DNA from: Candidatus Thermoplasmatota archaeon
GTDB taxonomy: Archaea > Thermoplasmatota > SW-10-69-26 > JACQPN01 > JAJPHT01
NCBI GenBank assembly: GCA_035540375.1
Contig: DATLGO010000031.1
Coordinates: 1-64,000 of the forward strand
DNA: 64,000 nucleotides
Direction of reading: 5' to 3'
How positions within the stretch are numbered: position 1 is the stretch's first letter; the number at the start of each line of letters is the position of its first letter. A program made the position numbers and the translations under genes. This document shows, one piece after another, positions 60,495 through 64,000 of this stretch. Below the pieces are notes generated by a model. That model saw only the letters and a list, made by a program, of their open reading frames with translations, had not been told where the DNA came from and ran no database searches.

Positions 60495-61009
60495 AGCGTG
60501 GCGAGCAGGTCGCGCCACGCCGCCTCGTCCGTTGTCGTCTCGTCGCGATACGCGATGCGTCCTTCGGAGTCGACGACGAGGTTCCAATCGAGCGCGACCG
60601 CCCCGTACGTCCGCGTGACGGCGTCGGGCGCGTAGCCGAGGTATACCTCGCCAAACCCGTGCCGTTCGGCATAGTCGCGCATCCAGTCGGGCGGGTCGCG
60701 CGGGCTCGCGTCGAAGAGGAGCAGCACGAGCGACGCGCCCCCGTCGGGGGTCGCGCGGGCCGCGGCCTGGAGCGCGCGCGACTCGCCCTCGCAGGTCGCG
60801 CACGACTGGCTCATCAGATCCACGATGACCGTGCGCCCGCGGAAGTCGCTCAAGTTGTGGTCGCGCCCGTCGAAGGCCGTGAACGTGAAATCGGTTGCCG
60901 TCACCCGCTTTGCGGCGGGGATGACGCGCGGCCCGTCCCCGGCCTCGAGGCACCCCGCGAAGGCTGTCGCGAGGAGGGCGACTCCGAGGACCGCCGCGGC
61001 ACGGCGCAT
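60491..61009 (-). CDS. TlpA-like thioredoxin lipoprotein
   Basis: 172 residues. The signal peptide ends in a lipobox (FAGC, Cys19), followed by a thioredoxin fold. The active-site pair is SCATC (Cys about 70 and 73), in the TlpA/ResA pattern, with LSDFRGRTVIVDLMS before it and LLFDASPRDPPDW after it. It would reduce or exchange disulfides outside the membrane, for example in cytochrome maturation or resistance to oxidants. A TATA box (gctttatcac) lies 27 bp upstream of the ATG, so the transcript is probably leaderless. Confidence 0.92.
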   Translation of the reverse strand: MRRAAAVLGVALLATAFAGCLEAGDGPRVIPAAKRVTATDFTFTAFDGRDHNLSDFRGRTVIVDLMSQSCATCEGESRALQAAARATPDGGASLVLLLFDASPRDPPDWMRDYAERHGFGEVYLGYAPDAVTRTYGAVALDWNLVVDSEGRIAYRDETTTDEAAWRDLLATL

Positions 61010-61030
61010 GCGCCCGACTAGTCCTTACCC

Positions 61031-61040
61031 GTGATAAAGC
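61031..61040 (-). promoter_or_regulatory. TATA-like box of the TlpA-like gene
   Basis: The minus strand reads gctttatcac, centred 27 bp upstream of the ATG at 61009. Confidence 0.65.
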
Positions 61041-61208
61041 GCGCGGGCGGACCCGGACCGGGGTTGGGAGGGCGACCGGGACCCAAGGCGTGCCCGGAGG
61101 GTCGTGGATGGGACGCAGGCCGCGGAGGCCCGATCCGTTCAAGTGCCAGGGGCGCTTTCGCCTCCCTCAGAGGGCGCCCCGGGCGTCCCCTCCCTTGAGG
61201 TTCATGCG

Positions 61209-61760
61209 ATGAATCGCGACACTGTGATCGGCATCGTGGGCGCGGCGGTCTTGATCGTGGCGATGGTCGGCGTCTTCGTGTATGAGCGCGACCGCGCGGC
61301 GGCGCTCCTCGACGACGGGGACGGCGGGAACCTCGAAATCGCCTCGTTGGCGGGACCGGAAGCCCAGGGCGTCGTGAAGCTCGGGCAATCGATGGAGGGG
61401 AAGCTGAACGTCACCACGCACAACCTCACGAAGATCGACTTCACGCTCGCGTGGAAGGCGGCCCAGGGGAAGGACACGCTCGCCCTCACGGTGACGCCGC
61501 CGCCCGGCGTCGCGACCAACAGCACGCTCACGATGGTTTCCGACTCGGGGACGATCGTCCTCACGGTCGACCTCGCGAACCCGAAGCCCGCGCGCGACCA
61601 CGTCACGACCGGCGCGGGCGAATGGGGCTTCAAGGTCGAGTTCAAGAAGGCGACGGGCGTCGCCCCCGACCCCGTGCCGGTGGGCAAGGATGAGAGCGTC
61701 GGCTTCACGCTCGCGACGCAGCTTGCGGCGTGGAAGCCGGCGCCCCCGAAGTCGGCGTGA
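61209..61760 (+). CDS. Membrane-anchored extracellular protein
   Basis: 183 residues, function unknown. One N-terminal membrane helix (IGIVGAAVLIVAMVGVFVY, about 7-25), a short acidic stretch and a beta-rich outer domain containing GKLNVTTHNLTKIDFTLAWK, LTMVSDSGTIVLTVDLA and GEWGFKVEFKKA, similar in layout to PPC domains. Two or three Asn-X-Ser/Thr sites suggest it is glycosylated. The ATG at 61209 is the first start that gives the helix at the N-terminus; GTTCAAG at about 61137 is the likely promoter element, with a leader of about 40 nt. Confidence 0.75.
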   Translation: MNRDTVIGIVGAAVLIVAMVGVFVYERDRAAALLDDGDGGNLEIASLAGPEAQGVVKLGQSMEGKLNVTTHNLTKIDFTLAWKAAQGKDTLALTVTPPPGVATNSTLTMVSDSGTIVLTVDLANPKPARDHVTTGAGEWGFKVEFKKATGVAPDPVPVGKDESVGFTLATQLAAWKPAPPKSA

Positions 61761-61767
61761 TCCTCGG

Positions 61768-61858
61768 GCCCCCCGCGCGCGCCCGCGCGGACGGGACGCC
61801 TCCCCGAGGGCCTCCCACGCCCTCTGATGCCCCCCGCGCGCGCCCGCGCGGACGGGAC
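61768..61858. repeat. 30-bp direct repeat pair in intergenic DNA
   Basis: A 30-bp sequence beginning gccccccgcgcgcgcccgcg occurs identically at 61768-61797 and 61829-61858, 61 bp apart, in the 257-bp gap between two genes. The gap holds no coding sequence that I recognise. Confidence 0.75.
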
Positions 61859-62017
61859 CCTGATTCGAGGTTGCCGCGCCTCGGCCGTCCCGCCCGCGGG
61901 CCGCGGGCGATCCCGCGTCTCGCCGTGCTGGAGAACGGCGAGCCGGGACCTTGACGCGGGGGACGCCTCGCGCGCGGGAGACGCATGGCGCGCCCCCCGT
62001 CCGAGCCTTCTTCGAGC

Positions 62018-62881
62018 TCAGGGATTGGCGCACGGAGCCTGGCTGTAGGCTGCGGGACCCATGTGCACGTATTGACCGCCGGTGAGCCACTCGCTCGCGG
62101 GTCGACCGAGCGGCTTCGCGAACGTGCCCTCGAGGCCCCGGACGTTGAGGTTGCTCACGCAGTGGACCTGGTTGGGGTTCTCCTGGTAGGACATGATGTC
62201 CTCCTTGGGGTAGTTCTTCGCGCTGAAGTCCAGCGCGTCCCCCACATGGCCGAGTCCGAGGCAGTGGCCGAACTCGTGCGCGTTCAAGTCGTACATGCTG
62301 CGCTGCGCGCCTCCGACGAGGAGCCAGTTCATGTCCAAGACCAGGCACACGTTCTCCGTGTCGCGCTCGCAGTCGATGATGGCCGACGCCCAGCTCGAAC
62401 CCGGGTGCTGGTGGAAGATGTCGGGAACGGTGAGGATCCCGGTCGGGACGATGGGCGGGAGACGGTCGAGCCACCATTCGATCTCCCCGCACACGAGATT
62501 GTCGCTGCCGGCGCCGATGCCGAAGAGGACGAACGGAACGAGCTCGCCCGCGACCACGATGATCTCGGGGTCCTCCAGGACCTCCTGCGGGATCGGGTTG
62601 AGCCCTGCCGTGTACCGGTTGATCTCGAGCCCGTCGACGAGCCAGGGGGCGCCGAAGTGGTCGATGCCGGCCTCCCAGGCGTCGATGCTCTTCTCGATCG
62701 CCGCGAGCCGCGCGGCGCGCGCCGTGGCGACCGGGGGCACGATGATGACGTCGACGGTGGCCGTATCGACGTCGTTGAGGATGTACATGTGGTAATTGTC
62801 GTCGTTGAAGTCCGCGCCGAGGGCGGCGGGGGTGGCGACGAGGGCGATCAGGGCGAGAACGAGCGACGTCCTGGACTGCAC
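62018..62881 (-). CDS. Secreted metzincin-type zinc metalloprotease
   Basis: 287 residues. The signal peptide is followed by a protease domain with HEFGHCLGLGH (His202, Glu203, His206, His212) and, 18 residues further, the Met-turn DIMSYQ, together diagnostic of metzincins (MEROPS M10/M57-like). Asp215 in GHVGD may also help. Six to seven Cys, some near the active site (HC, VC), probably form disulfides. It ends in a Gly/Pro-rich tail with no second domain. A prodomain is not evident. GTG start; a TATA-like box (tctaaatggc) lies 38 bp upstream on the minus strand. Confidence 0.9.
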   Translation of the reverse strand: MQSRTSLVLALIALVATPAALGADFNDDNYHMYILNDVDTATVDVIIVPPVATARAARLAAIEKSIDAWEAGIDHFGAPWLVDGLEINRYTAGLNPIPQEVLEDPEIIVVAGELVPFVLFGIGAGSDNLVCGEIEWWLDRLPPIVPTGILTVPDIFHQHPGSSWASAIIDCERDTENVCLVLDMNWLLVGGAQRSMYDLNAHEFGHCLGLGHVGDALDFSAKNYPKEDIMSYQENPNQVHCVSNLNVRGLEGTFAKPLGRPASEWLTGGQYVHMGPAAYSQAPCANP

Positions 62882-62914
62882 GTGAGCCTCTCCGGGGGAG
62901 GCATGCGCCGGGGG

Positions 62915-62924
62915 CCATTTAGAC
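62915..62924 (-). promoter_or_regulatory. TATA-like box of the metzincin gene
   Basis: The minus strand reads tctaaatggc, centred 38 bp upstream of the GTG at 62881; leader about eleven nucleotides. Confidence 0.5.
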
Positions 62925-62944
62925 CTAGCCGCACGGTCGGGCTC

Positions 62945-63403
62945 CTAAGGGACAACGGGTCCGAATCGCTCGAGGAGCTTTGTCCGCCTGAATTCGAAGA
63001 TGGCCTCGAGGTCCGGGCGCACGAGTCGGCGTTCGAGGAACGCGCCGCCCGCGTGGGCATACGCGATGCGGTCGCGAACCCGGGTGCCGTACGCGATCGG
63101 GTCGAGGCTGTGACGGTGGATCCAGCGCAGGTACGGGCCGACGATCTGGCGGTCGACGAAGCCGCGCGGCGGATCCACCGACACGATGCGCGTCATCCAG
63201 AGGACCGGAAACCCGCGGATGCTCAGGAGATACCACAGCGACGCGCCCGGGACGATCGCGGGCGGCGGCTCGACGATGAAGCGAAACCTCAGCGCGGGCG
63301 GCGTGAGGTCCGCGAGGTTGCGAGGCGCCGAGAAGAACGCGTACGCCTCGTCGGGGTCCACGGCGAGGTCGACCTCCGTCTCGAACGTCCGCGTCCGCAT
63401 CAT
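62945..63403 (-). CDS. SRPBCC family protein (COG4276-like)
   Basis: 152 residues. A START/Bet v1-like fold: FETEVDLAVDPDEAYAFFS opens the first strand-helix, and ADLTPPALRFRFIVEP is the motif that marks the COG4276-type branch of this superfamily. SIRGFPVLWMTRIVSVDPPRG continues the strands. Binds a hydrophobic ligand; identity unknown. The ATG overlaps the upstream stop by four bases, so it is translated together with the ABM-like protein at 63400-63684. Confidence 0.83.
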   Translation of the reverse strand: MMRTRTFETEVDLAVDPDEAYAFFSAPRNLADLTPPALRFRFIVEPPPAIVPGASLWYLLSIRGFPVLWMTRIVSVDPPRGFVDRQIVGPYLRWIHRHSLDPIAYGTRVRDRIAYAHAGGAFLERRLVRPDLEAIFEFRRTKLLERFGPVVP

Positions 63404-63684
63404 CGGTCCCAGGGAACGGGATCGGACACGACGGTGATGCGCGGCTCGTCCACCACGCCTGCGCGCTGCATGACCTGACGCACGTCGGATTCGCGCATGA
63501 ACGCATCGAAGCGCTCGGGCGATTCCCACGGCAGCACGAGGATGAGGTCGTTCGGGTCGTCCTCGTTGCGGTGGACCGTGCCGCCCTTCCCTCCGAAGCG
63601 CTCGCGCGTCGGCGCGTGCGCGCGGAAGTGGGCGAGCCAGGCGTCGAAATCCTTGACGTGGTGTTCGATGATGATGCGCGTCAT
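63400..63684 (-). CDS. Dimeric alpha-beta barrel (ABM-like) protein
   Basis: 94 residues. Alternating strand-helix-strand-helix layout typical of the antibiotic-biosynthesis-monooxygenase/ferredoxin-like fold: MTRIIIEHHVKDFDAWLAHF and DLILVLPWESPERFDAFMRE, then RITVVSDPV. Such proteins are dimers with varied roles, from monooxygenases to stress proteins. The ATG lies 28 bp downstream of an aaacgcttgag element. It is the first gene of a two-gene unit with the SRPBCC protein. Confidence 0.75.
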   Translation of the reverse strand: MTRIIIEHHVKDFDAWLAHFRAHAPTRERFGGKGGTVHRNEDDPNDLILVLPWESPERFDAFMRESDVRQVMQRAGVVDEPRITVVSDPVPWDR

Positions 63685-63750
63685 GGGTGTCGCGACGCGC
63701 GCGGGCTGCTCAAGCGTTTTGCCCTCCGCGGCGCGCGCGTGCGGGACAAC

Positions 63751-64000
63751 TCACGGAGGCAGCGCGTCCTCGAACCCTGCGGGCATCCGCTCGTAACCCA
63801 TGCGTCTCAGGAACTCCGCGCGGCTTGGCAGGTCGTATTCCCGCGAGAGCGAGGCCACGGACGCGCCGGTCGCGTCCTTGGCTTCGACGAGGATGGCCGC
63901 CTCGCGTTCGCGCGGCGCGACGGCGCGCCCCGCGAGGATCAGGGTTTCCCCGGTCGCGACCCAGCGCTTCGCGTCGAGCGCGCTCGTGCGGGCCGGGATG
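63751..64000 (-). CDS. C-terminal part of a hotdog-fold-like protein, cut by window
   Basis: The last 83 codons of a minus-strand gene whose start lies outside the window. The visible part has the strand pattern of a PaaI-type thioesterase C-terminus: VATGETLILAGRAVAPR, then AAILVEAKDATGASVASLSREY, a final helix with AEFLRRMGYERM, and the end EDALPP. The assignment rests on this pattern only and needs the missing N-terminus with the active-site residues. Confidence 0.55.
   Translation of the reverse strand, partial: IPARTSALDAKRWVATGETLILAGRAVAPREREAAILVEAKDATGASVASLSREYDLPSRAEFLRRMGYERMPAGFEDALPP

Noticed and set aside
1-64000. tRNA and rRNA genes
   Set aside because: The intergenic gaps were looked over and no cloverleaf with conserved TTCRA loop or rRNA segment was recognised; a tRNAscan or Infernal run would be decisive.

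Overview
The window looks like chromosomal DNA of a high-GC archaeon, most plausibly a member of Thermoplasmatota (inference; no rRNA or tRNA gene is present to confirm it). The signs are TATA-like boxes about 25-38 bp upstream of start codons with very short or no leaders, archaeal class III (pilin-type) signal peptides, a TrmB-type regulator, a COG1340-type coiled-coil protein, a PCNA-interaction motif in DinB, and lipoproteins and secreted proteins of archaeal style. The proteins are not strongly acidic, which argues against haloarchaea. Coding density is high, genes often overlap by 1-4 bp, and both ends of the window cut a gene.

Layout. 1-7.4 kb: DinB, a lipoprotein, a DEAD-box helicase and a divergent pair of paralogous secreted proteins with DxDxDG loops. 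7.3-11 kb: an acyl-CoA dehydrogenase/ETF operon and a hotdog thioesterase. 11-18.7 kb: secreted subtilase, APC permease, GT2 glycosyltransferase, a surface protein, an ABC-F ATPase and two small membrane proteins. 18.8-21.1 kb: convergent phosphofructokinase (PPi-type residues) and a classical class I aldolase. 21.2-28.8 kb: two near-identical acyl-CoA dehydrogenases each followed by the same hairpin repeat, plus FKBP, a winged-helix protein, Nudix, SRPBCC, a lipoprotein and 3-hydroxyacyl-CoA dehydrogenase. 28.8-38.4 kb: GT39-like membrane transferase, coiled-coil protein, a repeat-rich gene-free stretch, three small proteins and a 1709-residue surface protein built from DUF11-like repeats.

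39.4-49.9 kb holds the most striking locus: eleven consecutive minus-strand genes, mostly overlapping, encoding a response regulator, a Roadblock protein, a fusion of a KaiC-like domain with a small GTPase, a KaiC-like ATPase, two pilin-like proteins, a TadA-type secretion ATPase, two TadC-type platform proteins, a membrane histidine kinase and a 7-TM protein. It looks like a type IV filament machine under the control of a GTPase/Roadblock/kinase circuit, reminiscent of the Myxococcus MglA/MglB system and Streptomyces conservons. A TrmB-MFS-methyltransferase operon diverges from it.

52.8-64 kb: a copper-storage-like protein with a ferritin-like protein, a Fic protein with a C-terminal winged helix and three operator-like repeats in its promoter, a MacB-type ABC transporter, a GT-B glycosyltransferase, a TlpA-like lipoprotein, a metzincin-type secreted protease, and a small cluster of SRPBCC, ABM-like and hotdog-like proteins. 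A composite repeat with paired hairpins occurs at 31.75 kb and, inverted, at 55.2 kb.
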